Assembly: GCA_963841845.1 (NCBI GenBank)
Contig: CAWJEG010000012.1
Coordinates: forward strand, 62,001 to 126,000
Direction: 5' to 3'
DNA length: 64,000 nucleotides
Source of the DNA: CAVVGZ01 sp963841845
Lineage (GTDB): Bacteria; Chloroflexota; Anaerolineae; Anaerolineales; Anaerolineaceae
The notes beneath the pieces are model-generated. The model saw nothing but the letters and a program-made list of their open reading frames with translations, had not been told where the DNA came from and did not search any database. Position 1 is the stretch's first letter. Every line of letters starts with the position of its first letter. Positions 1-8,076 of the stretch are shown piece by piece. The position numbers were made by a program, and so were the translations under genes.

Positions 1-1131
1 AGCCATAATATGAATATTAATGAAGTTATCGCCAACCGTGCAACCCAGATGCTGGGTGGTAAGCTTGGACATTATTTAGTAAATCCCAATAACCATGTCA
101 ATATGTCCCAATCGACCAACGATACAATCCCAACTGCCATCCGGCTAGGAGTTCTTGGTAGATTAGAACCATTGGTTTTGGAAGTAGACGGTTTAGCTGA
201 TGGTTTGAGAACAAAGGCTACAGAATTTGATGAAATACTCAAATCAGGCAGGACCCACCTGCAAGACGCAGTCCCTATCCGCCTTGGGCAAGAGTTTGGT
301 GCTTATGCCTGTGCTGTCGAGCGGGACCGGGAGAGGATTATCAGGGCTTCAGACACATTACGGCGTCTAGGAATAGGCGGAACTGCTGCCGGGACAGGGT
401 TAAATGCCCATCCACTTTATCATGAGCAGATGGTCGCTCAGCTTTCCACAAACACGGGTCTGGAACTATTTCAATCGGACAACTTATTTGAAAGTATGCA
501 ATCGATGGCAGACATGGCAGATTTCTCTGCTTCCATTAGAACGCTTGCTATTACGCTAACCAGAATTGCAAATGACATCCGCTTGCTGGCATCGGGGCCT
601 AAAACCGGTTTAGCCGAGATTACTCTACCAGCTGTACAACCCGGCTCAAGCATCATGCCCGGAAAAGTAAATCCGGTAATGGCTGAAATGCTAAATATGG
701 CAATGTTCCACGTCATGGGTAATGATCACACAATTGCCCTGGCATCTCAGGGTGGGCAGTTAGAATTAAATGTCATGATGCCGGTAATTGCTCATAATCT
801 CTTTGAAATGGTGGATATCACGATCAATTCCGTCAGAGTATTCACCGAAAAGTGTGTGTTGGATATCCGGGCTAATCCAGAAGTAGCACGCCACTGGTTG
901 GAAAATAATCCAATCATTGTTACTGCTATTACCCCGATGATTGGATACAAATCAGGCAGCGACCTGGTTAATTATGCTATCAATAATCATTTAACCATCC
1001 GGGAGGCTATATTAATATTTCTCAAGGAAGGAAAGATCAAGCACATTGTAAGCGGAAAATTATTGACAATCGAGGAGATTGATCTGGCGCTCAATCAAAT
1101 CAGAAAGATGACAGAGGGGGGTATTTTCTAA
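1..1131 (+). CDS. Aspartate ammonia-lyase / class II fumarase family (5' truncated by window edge)
   Basis: Cytosolic lyase of the fumarase/aspartase superfamily, interconverting aspartate with fumarate plus ammonia, or malate with fumarate. The reading frame is open from the first base. It starts inside the conserved block MNINEVIANR, so roughly the first 90-100 residues lie outside the window. Visible family motifs are GRTHLQDAVP and the signature GSSIMPGKVNP, followed by GQLELNVMMPV. The wording around the signature (KVNPV rather than KVNPTQ, and QLELNVMMPV) is closer to aspartases than to fumarase C, so aspartase is my preferred reading, but the sequence alone does not settle the substrate. 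It converges on mltG with a gap of about 30 bases. No frame break is seen. Confidence 0.8.
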   Translation, partial: SHNMNINEVIANRATQMLGGKLGHYLVNPNNHVNMSQSTNDTIPTAIRLGVLGRLEPLVLEVDGLADGLRTKATEFDEILKSGRTHLQDAVPIRLGQEFGAYACAVERDRERIIRASDTLRRLGIGGTAAGTGLNAHPLYHEQMVAQLSTNTGLELFQSDNLFESMQSMADMADFSASIRTLAITLTRIANDIRLLASGPKTGLAEITLPAVQPGSSIMPGKVNPVMAEMLNMAMFHVMGNDHTIALASQGGQLELNVMMPVIAHNLFEMVDITINSVRVFTEKCVLDIRANPEVARHWLENNPIIVTAITPMIGYKSGSDLVNYAINNHLTIREAILIFLKEGKIKHIVSGKLLTIEEIDLALNQIRKMTEGGIF

Positions 1132-1162
1132 ATATTTCAAGCAGGAAATAACTGGAAAATTC

Positions 1163-2333
1163 TTACTCGCAGGCAAATTCCAGGTGTTCATCAAAAGTCT
1201 GCGAAAAATTATGATATCCCGACCCATCACATTTCGCCCTGAAGAAATAATACTTGCTTGATGGAGGAGATCCGACCGCTTTCATAGCTGTCAAACCAGG
1301 GCTGCTTATGGGGGATGGCGGCAAACCGTTCACCAGATAGGTGTTATAAGGCGAGTTAACCGTTAAATCTCCCGTTGTTAATGGATTTTTCCACCAGGTG
1401 AGCTGATCTTTATTGAAACCAAGAGCATATTGGATGGTAGGATCACTTTCCAGTTTTTGATTAATGGCCATCCGGTTCAAAAAAACGGATGAAATGATGG
1501 GTTGTTCACTTGTATGAACAGCTTCCTTTTCAACTATAGAGGCTAGAGTAACGGCATCATATAGCGATAGACCCTGGTTTTTAAATTTTTCGATCAGGTT
1601 TGGATTTACCTCATCTAAAAACCGTTCCAGAAAAATGCCGAGGATTTCTCCGGGAGATGAGTTCCTTGGAATCGAGTATTGTCCGGGGAAAAGCAGCCCC
1701 TCAACTCCCTGATCATCCGGCCAGCTGTCAGGCAGGGATAATTCATCTGGATTATATGCAAGTTCCAGAAATTCATCCTTGGCATCCAACAATCCATAAA
1801 CGACCAGTGCTTCAGCAACCTCTTCTACCCTCCAGCCTGCCAGTAAGGTGAAAGGAATTTCTCCGGGAGTTGCGTCTTGCAACTCAAGAGCAATATCACG
1901 GGGACTCAAACCCGGACCGAATTCATACTGCCCGGCCTGGACTGTAGAATCCATACCAGAGTAAGCTAGATAAGTAATGAAGATTCCCGCGTCAGGAATT
2001 AAGCCAGACTTTTCCAGGCGTCCAGCAATTGATTGAAGGGATTCATCTACATTAATATGAAAAGTGATCGGTAATCCATCCGTCCTAACTGGGGTGGTCA
2101 GTTTATTCCTGGATAAAAATATTTGCAGTGTGTAAAGTGTGTTTTGAAATTTTGTAACCCCTGGATTTGGAGGTCCAAATTCCTTTTCAACATAATTATT
2201 GATTAGCTGAAAACCAAGTACAGACGCCACACATAGGATGCATAAGGATAACAAAGAATGCTATCAAAATCATCGTCGGAAAAGATTTCCGATATTTATT
2301 TCTATCGTCCAGTTTATTTTTATCTTCTGGCAT
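1163..2333 (-). CDS. mltG: Endolytic murein transglycosylase MltG (one apparent +1 frameshift near the N-terminus)
   Basis: MltG (YceG family) cleaves nascent peptidoglycan strands at the outer face of the membrane and ends glycan elongation. The main frame carries the YceG domain, including ASIVEKEA (catalytic Glu region), SVFLNRM and LESDPTIQYALG. That frame has only a TTG start at 2254, just behind a stop. An ATG at 2333 in the neighbouring frame encodes MPEDKNKLDDRNKYRKSF, then a hydrophobic run, which is the usual short cytoplasmic tail plus membrane anchor of MltG. Skipping one base between about 2229 and 2262 joins the two parts into a 389-residue protein of normal length. I therefore annotate the gene from 2333 and treat the break as an indel or a mutation. 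It lies about 30 bases behind ruvX in the same operon. Confidence 0.85.
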
Positions 2334-2363
2334 AATTTACCACTTATTAAATACCTAATTTAC

Positions 2364-2783
2364 TTATGCATAGTCCCTGTTATCCAGATAATCCTGCAGG
2401 ATGATTACCGCAGCATTCATGTCGTGATGTCCTTGACGACCCTTGCGATGTTTACCTATTTTAAGCGCAGTCTGACGGGCGGTTTGAGTTGAACCGGACT
2501 CATCCCAAAGGGTGACCTGGATATCAGATATTTCGTTAATGGCATCCGCCAGCCGCTGGGAAATACGCCCGGATGGACCCACTGTTCCGTCACTTGACAA
2601 TGCCTGCCCAATAATAATACAACCAACCTCGAATCGATTGGCTATCTCAACAATACTCTGTGCGTCCTGTCCACGTGAACGATGCAGCAATAATGAATGA
2701 GGAGTAGCTATAGTTCCGGTTGGATCGCTCAGTGCAATTCCCAACCGTTTTGTACCTGGATCAACTGCTAATATTCTGGTCAT
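2364..2783 (-). CDS. ruvX: Holliday junction resolvase-like RuvX (YqgF)
   Basis: RNase H-fold nuclease of the RuvX/YqgF family, linked to Holliday junction resolution and pre-16S rRNA processing. The sequence shows the N-terminal Asp motif LAVDPGTKRLGIALSD, the middle motif DESGSTQTA and a C-terminal HDMNAAVIILQDYL, the expected acidic active-site framework. The length of about 139 residues is typical. I prefer the ATG at 2783; a TTG two codons upstream (2789) is also in frame. It overlaps the 3' end of the baseplate-J-like gene and is followed closely by mltG, so the three are probably co-transcribed. Confidence 0.92.
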   Translation of the reverse strand: MTRILAVDPGTKRLGIALSDPTGTIATPHSLLLHRSRGQDAQSIVEIANRFEVGCIIIGQALSSDGTVGPSGRISQRLADAINEISDIQVTLWDESGSTQTARQTALKIGKHRKGRQGHHDMNAAVIILQDYLDNRDYA

Positions 2784-4266
2784 GATCAATTTTAATTCTA
2801 AAAGGTAATATAGGGATGTATCTCCAAAATTTTGGCCAGATGGTTATTGAAGGTGCTTCTTGTATATCAAGGTGATCTTTTAACACCAGGGATGCCCGGG
2901 TTATCTTTTTACCAAGGATTAATGGCAAAAATTTTTCCGCCTCCCACTTTGGATAGGCAAGTACACTGGCATCTACCTGCCATTTAAAACCATTATCAAG
3001 CATCTCTACATCGCCTACATTGACAATGGACAGGGTGTCTTCCAAAGGGAGCAAACCTGCAGGTAGACTTGTTTGGATCGCCATCAGCACGATTCTCTCT
3101 ATATCGGCCTTCTGGCCGTACAAGATATCAATGGCTGCGGTTAATTCAATCTCAACGATCTCAGACGGAATTCCCTCCTCTGGATTGATTACTATATCCG
3201 AGATTTCCTTTACTTTTATTGAATCTTCGAGATAAACCCGGTCCGTTTGCTCCACCCTGAAATTATCAAGCGCTTTTTGGATTAATTGATTGGTGATTTC
3301 ATCCTGGAGCATTGTGATATCTTTTGGTGATGGAGCTGTCTCAATGATATCCTCTCCACCCATTGTTGCGGTTGAATTAATAATGGATAGATATAGCCCA
3401 ACATCTCCTTCTAGAGTCTGAATGGAATTACCTGGAACATTACTGGAGCTGCCAGGCTCTAAAGCTTCGATGCGGACTAACTCTGGATTTGTCAGGTTGG
3501 CCTGGACTTGAATTGGATAAAGTGTCTTAAACCTAACCGGTGAAATTCCTTGTGTGCGTACTATTGTCCCAGCCGGTATTAATATCGACTTTCCAGAGAG
3601 ATTTCGCACCTCAAGAATACCTGTAGCTTTTGTTAATGGGATAGCTAAATTTCCGGATGCCTGCCTTTGACCCTTACCTCTCAATGTAATGCTATCCATC
3701 TTTAATGGTATCTCCCCGAATTTGCCGACAGGAGCGCTATCAGGGACTCCTTGCAATTGAATTTGTATCTCATGTTTATGAAATTCGGATTTTAGCGATA
3801 TTTGTGCCTGAGGTAGAAAAATTAGGAGAAGTAAAATCACAGAAATTAATCCTGCCATAAATGTTGGTATCCGCCAAACCTCATTATGGCCTTGATCCGG
3901 TGATTTGTCACCTGAAAAATATTGGATTAGCTGATTGCGGTCAGGGCGCTTTTTATAAAGCCGAATATTCATTTTTTGGGGGTTTCTAAATCTCGTGTTT
4001 TTTGCCTTCTCTAGAGTTGGAAATACTGGTATCCCGGAAAGATTAGCATTCTTTATGATTTCTGGTGACCTGCTCACCATAGAAAGTTGGTAACCCAAAT
4101 GACAGGCATGCCGGCTTAATAATTCCAGGTCCAAACGATTTTCCAAAAATATTTTTTGTCGGGGTAAATTGAGGATGATTTTTGATGAACGGCTGTTTTT
4201 AATTTTCTCGTTAATCGAAGCCAGATCATCATTTATTTCAAGATGGATAATCACCCAATCAGCCAT
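2761..4266 (-). CDS. Baseplate J/gp47-like single-pass membrane protein
   Basis: Protein of 501 residues. The N-terminal part of about 140 residues looks like a soluble alpha/beta domain (pattern IILNLPRQKIFLENRLDLELL and a later GIPVFPTLEKA). One transmembrane helix follows (around FMAGLISVILLLLIFLP). The rest is a beta-rich extracytoplasmic region with VRNLSGKSILIPAGTIVRT and EALEPGSSSNVPGNSI, patterns found in proteins annotated as baseplate J-like. Despite that name no phage genes are nearby, so it is probably a cell-envelope protein built on the same fold. The gene overlaps ruvX by about 20 bases. The function is unknown; the family call is from memory of similar Chloroflexota proteins. 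Confidence 0.65.
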   Translation of the reverse strand: MADWVIIHLEINDDLASINEKIKNSRSSKIILNLPRQKIFLENRLDLELLSRHACHLGYQLSMVSRSPEIIKNANLSGIPVFPTLEKAKNTRFRNPQKMNIRLYKKRPDRNQLIQYFSGDKSPDQGHNEVWRIPTFMAGLISVILLLLIFLPQAQISLKSEFHKHEIQIQLQGVPDSAPVGKFGEIPLKMDSITLRGKGQRQASGNLAIPLTKATGILEVRNLSGKSILIPAGTIVRTQGISPVRFKTLYPIQVQANLTNPELVRIEALEPGSSSNVPGNSIQTLEGDVGLYLSIINSTATMGGEDIIETAPSPKDITMLQDEITNQLIQKALDNFRVEQTDRVYLEDSIKVKEISDIVINPEEGIPSEIVEIELTAAIDILYGQKADIERIVLMAIQTSLPAGLLPLEDTLSIVNVGDVEMLDNGFKWQVDASVLAYPKWEAEKFLPLILGKKITRASLVLKDHLDIQEAPSITIWPKFWRYIPILPFRIKIDHDQNISS

Positions 4267-4318
4267 AGTTGCCTCAGATTATACATGATTCATTAAATGA
4301 ATCTAATGGCAGAATATT

Positions 4319-4349
4319 TTGTGTTTTGAAGGATCAGTTAAACTATAAT
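4319..4349 (+). promoter_or_regulatory. Candidate promoter of the lipoprotein gene
   Basis: A perfect -10 hexamer TATAAT lies at 4344-4349. The only -35-like match, TTGTGT at 4319-4324, gives a long 19-base spacer, so the -35 element is doubtful. The site points towards the gene starting at 4396, leaving a leader of about 40 bases. Confidence 0.4.
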
Positions 4350-4395
4350 ATATTGGAATGAGATGTATCCCGAACCTCATTTAAAGGATAATATC

Positions 4396-5247
4396 ATGAA
4401 GATAATCCCGACTGTCATTTTCTTGATCGTTCTGTTCGCACTCTCAGCTTGCAATTTACCAAGCAGCCCTCCCACACCACAGGGTAATTTGGTTGAAACA
4501 GCTGTGGCAAACACCTTAACCAGCCAACCAATTATGATCACACCCTTACAGACGAATACCATACCACCTGTCCTGATTACAGAAACCATAACTCCTGAAT
4601 TAACCAAAACACCAACTGAAATTTTTACAGACACACCAACGGCAACTCTTGAACCACAAAACCCTAAAACCACCCTTGGAGATCCAACAAAAATTTATAC
4701 ATTCGATGACGGTGTGGCCTTTGGATTAGAAGAACCGTATGATGATGGAATTACCAGTTTTACCGTAACAAATGGGAAACTGGTGATGAGCAGCCAGAAT
4801 ACGAATGGTTACCGCGGCTGGAGATTAACATCCCCTACACCTAAAAACTTCTATCTGGAAGGGGTATTCCAGACCTTACAATGTTCTGGAAAAGATCAGT
4901 ATGGGCTTGTTTTTCGCGCTGCAGATTATACAAGTGGAAAAGCCTACTACCTGGCAGTTTCTTGTGATGGTTCATACAAACTAACCAAGTGGACTGACAG
5001 CGGTGCGGCGACAATAAAAGACTGGACATCTACTGATATTTTAATCAGCGGTGCTTACCAGAACAATTTAATCGGTGTTTATGCCCAGGATGACAATATC
5101 ACTATTTACATTAATGACCGCAAAGTGGATGAATTGACAGACAGCAGCATTACTGCTGGTGGGCACTTTGGGGTTTTCATCGCCGGGGAAGAAACAATGG
5201 GCTTTACTGTGGAAGTTGACTCCATCTCATATTGGGAAAGGCCATAA
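4396..5247 (+). CDS. Lipoprotein with Thr/Pro-rich linker and LamG/DUF1080-like C-terminal domain
   Basis: Secreted lipoprotein of 283 residues. The start at 4396 is chosen because it follows AAAGGA at good spacing and begins directly with a signal peptide, MKIIPTVIFLIVLFALSAC, with lipobox LSAC at Cys19. An ATG 11 codons upstream is in frame but would bury the signal. Residues of about 20-105 form a low-complexity Thr/Pro linker. The last 175 residues are beta-rich (YTFDDG, GLVFRAADYTSGKAYYL, ITIYINDRKVDEL), resembling concanavalin-like/DUF1080 carbohydrate-binding folds. No catalytic motif was recognised. It may be a sugar- or wall-binding surface protein. The gene is followed after 14 bases by the exonuclease gene. 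Confidence 0.75.
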   Translation: MKIIPTVIFLIVLFALSACNLPSSPPTPQGNLVETAVANTLTSQPIMITPLQTNTIPPVLITETITPELTKTPTEIFTDTPTATLEPQNPKTTLGDPTKIYTFDDGVAFGLEEPYDDGITSFTVTNGKLVMSSQNTNGYRGWRLTSPTPKNFYLEGVFQTLQCSGKDQYGLVFRAADYTSGKAYYLAVSCDGSYKLTKWTDSGAATIKDWTSTDILISGAYQNNLIGVYAQDDNITIYINDRKVDELTDSSITAGGHFGVFIAGEETMGFTVEVDSISYWERP

Positions 5248-5261
5248 ATTCAGGATAATCC

Positions 5262-5838
5262 ATGCAGCACACAATTGAGAGAAAACATGCTATCGAAAAG
5301 GCAAATGAGATTTTAGCAAAAATGCCGGTTTATCTCGATACTGAGACTACTGGGCTACACGAAACTGCAGAAATTGTCGAAATAGCCATCATCGATCATG
5401 AAGGCAATACAGTTTTTGAATCCTACGTCCGGCCAACAAAATCAATTCCGCCAGGACGCAATACGCATTCATCGAATAACAGATGATATGGTTAAAAAAG
5501 CACCCCTCTGGCCAACCATCTGGCCGGAAATTAGATCAATTCTCACGGAAAATCACTCCGCAATTTATAATGCGGAATACGATCTTGCGCGTGATGCGCT
5601 CCTCGCTGAAGCATTACAACATCACCTGGATAAATCAATTTCAGACATCTTGCATCATGAAATTGTATGCAAAGTTTCGCGGAGATTGGAATCCTCAATA
5701 TCGATCCTTATCGATTTTATTCACTTGAAGATGCCGGCCGGCAGTGCAGGATATCGCTCCCGAATACGCATCGTGCCAAGAGATGATTCTCTATTAGCAA
5801 GAGAATTACTCCGTTATATGGCTAATGCAAACCCATGA
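5262..5838 (+). pseudogene. DnaQ-like 3'-5' exonuclease, four apparent +1 frameshifts
   Basis: DEDD-family exonuclease. Exonuclease I is clear in the first frame (VYLDTETTGL), then ...EIVEIAII; Exo II is in the second frame (YNAEYDL); the DEDD tail appears as DDSLLARELLRYM. No single frame holds all of them. Skipping one base at about 5454, 5587, 5708 and 5781 gives one continuous product of 190 residues whose fragments read SIPPDAIRIHRITDDM, YNAEYDLRVMRSSL, FRGDWNPQYRSYRFYSLEDA and HRAKDDSLLARELL. All four events are one extra base. As written the gene cannot make a full enzyme. Either the sequence here is poor or the gene is decaying. It is the first gene of the repair cluster, by position. 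Confidence 0.8.
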
Positions 5839-5960
5839 GGATGGATTTAAAGCCTGGACTTCCTGAGTATTTTACCACCGCCATCCTAGCACAGGATTTG
5901 CTAATTGCATTAATTTTCACTCAAGAATTCCTGCGGTATTGCTGCCATATTCCATTATGA
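5835..5960 (+). CDS. Small ORF linking exonuclease and helicase genes by ATGA overlaps
   Basis: A 41-residue ORF (starts MRMDLKPGLPEYF). Its ATG overlaps the stop of the exonuclease (ATGA at 5835-5838), and its own stop overlaps the helicase ATG (ATGA at 5957-5960). Two stop-start overlaps in a row suggest translational coupling. The middle is hydrophobic and the end has two cysteines. No family was recognised. It could be a real small gene, or an extension of the exonuclease exposed by the poor local sequence. Confidence 0.35.
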   Translation: MRMDLKPGLPEYFTTAILAQDLLIALIFTQEFLRYCCHIPL

Positions 5961-8076
5961 ATTCCATATCGCTTAATGCGCTTCAACAAAAAGTAATAAA
6001 TTCTCCCAAAGATCATAAGATCTTCCTGGAAGGTCCGTTCGGTACCGGAAAAACCACCAGCGCTGTATATCGTATCCTTAATTTAGTATCAAATGGTGCA
6101 GATCCTGCAAACATCCTTATCCTTGTCCCTCAGCGGACAATGGCATACCCATACCAAAGTGCCCTCGACCGATCTTTATTACCACCGGGAAGTCATCCAA
6201 AAATTACTACCCTGGCAGGTTTGGGTCAGGAAATCATCAATCTATTCTGGGCACTCATTGCCTCTGATGCCGGGTTTAAGATAAACGACCAACCGCCTAA
6301 TTTTTTATCAATTGAATCCGCACAATATTACATGCATAAAATCGTACAACCACTCATTGAGCGCGGATTTTTTGAATCAGTTATTCTTGACCACAACCGG
6401 CTCCTCAGCCAGATCCTGGACAACCTGAACAAATCCGCTATCGTTGGATTTCCAGAAACCGATATTTCGGAACGATTAAACGCAGCCTGGGTTGGCGACA
6501 TTACACAAAGTCATATTTACAAAGATTCCCAAACAGCTGCCAGCCTATTCCGTAAGTTTTGCTTTGAGAATAACCTCATCGATTATTCCTTGAATATCAA
6601 GATTTTTTGCGATATTGCGTGGAAAATACCGGAGTGCCGGACCTACTTAAACTCCCGGTATAAGCACATTATCTATGACAACATTGAGGAAGATACGCCT
6701 TCATCTCATGACTTAATCGAAAATTGGCTCCCATATCTTGAATCCGCACTTTTGATCATGGACAGTGGTGGTGGATACCGCAGGTTTCTGGGTGCAGACC
6801 TGTATTCAGCCGGGAGGTTTAAGCAGCTTGCCGGATGCTGCGTTGAAACAAAGGAATCTTTTCATGGAGATGGGAGTATGGCAATGCTGGCAAACGTCTT
6901 CACGGATGCAATAAATCGAAAAAAAGGTTTTGCAGTTCCAGCAGGTGTTACAGAAAAAATGGAATTTTCCCATCAACCCTACCTTCCCGAAATGGTACGC
7001 TGGGTAAGTGAAAAAGTGGAACATCTTATAGACAGGGAATCGTTTTCTCCCCGGGATATTGTCATTCTTGCACCATATTTATCGGATTCAATGCGTTTTT
7101 CCTTAATTCATGCCCTGGAATATAAATCTATTCCAATTCAATCCCACCGCCCATCCCGCAGTCTTAGTGCAGAACCACCCACATTGTGCATGTTAACCCT
7201 TGCGCAATTAGCCCATCCCAATTGGAAAATGATCCCCACCCGCTTTGAAATACGCAATGCTCTGCTGCAGTCTATCGCTGAACTCGACCTGGTTAGGGCG
7301 GATTTAATGTCACAAATTGTTTATTCCCATAACAAAGAAGGATTTATCCCTGAATTCTTTTGAAAAAATCAATCCGGCTATGCAGGAACGGATCACATTC
7401 AGGGTTGGACAGAAATATGAAAAGCTGCGTCTCTGGTTGGATAGATACCGCGAGGAACAAATCCCTGGAAATGGATATTTTCCTCAGCAAATTATTCGGG
7501 GAAATCCTTTCTCAACCTGGGTTTGGTTTTCATCGCAATTACCAGAATGCCGGTGTGGCTGCCAGACTAATTGCATCCGCAGCCAATTTCCGTAAACTTC
7601 CAACACCAGGTGGAAATACAAACAAGGAGGCTGACTTCCAGGAATTCATCAGCTTGTTCCATGCAGGAATTATTGGAAGCCAATATCAAACCCGGGAAAA
7701 TGAAACAAATCAAAATGCAGTATTCATTGCCCCTGCCTACACCTTTTTAATGTTAAATCGACCTGTTCGTATCCAGTTCTGGCTGGATGTATCCAGTATG
7801 GGTTGGTGGAAAAGGATTAATCAGCCCTTGACCCATCCAGTGGTTCTCAGCAGAAACTGGGTTAGCGGGGTTCCCTGGACGGATGCCGATGAATATTCCT
7901 TGAACCAAACCACATTACAGCAGGTGGTCAACGGGCTGCTATTGCGATGTACGGACAAAGTATATCTTTGTGCAAGTGGAATTAATCAAAGCGGGGATGA
8001 GGAACGGGGTCCTCTTTTACAGGCTATCCAGCGCATAAATATGGCAATGATCCACCCCGTCGCAGGAGCTGAATAA
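5957..8076 (+). CDS. AddB-like UvrD-family helicase/inactivated-helicase subunit (two apparent +1 frameshifts)
   Basis: Start ATG at 5957 is chosen over an upstream TTG because it overlaps the preceding stop. The product begins about 25 residues before a Walker A motif, GPFGTGKT (residues 26-33). The rest has weak similarity to the helicase core and looks like the partner subunit of an AddAB-type complex; motifs equivalent to DEAQD and the VI arginine motif were not found. The frame breaks twice. The first break is between 7343 and 7361: the first frame stops at a TGA preceded by TTT at 7360. The second is near 7459-7461. Skipping one base at each gives 705 residues running on into LSKLFGEILSQPGFGF. 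It is coupled to the next gene by TAATG overlap. The AddB assignment is an inference from position and from the nuclease downstream. Confidence 0.65.

Noticed and set aside
2761..4266. Prophage (baseplate protein)
   Set aside because: No other phage genes around it; neighbours are housekeeping genes.
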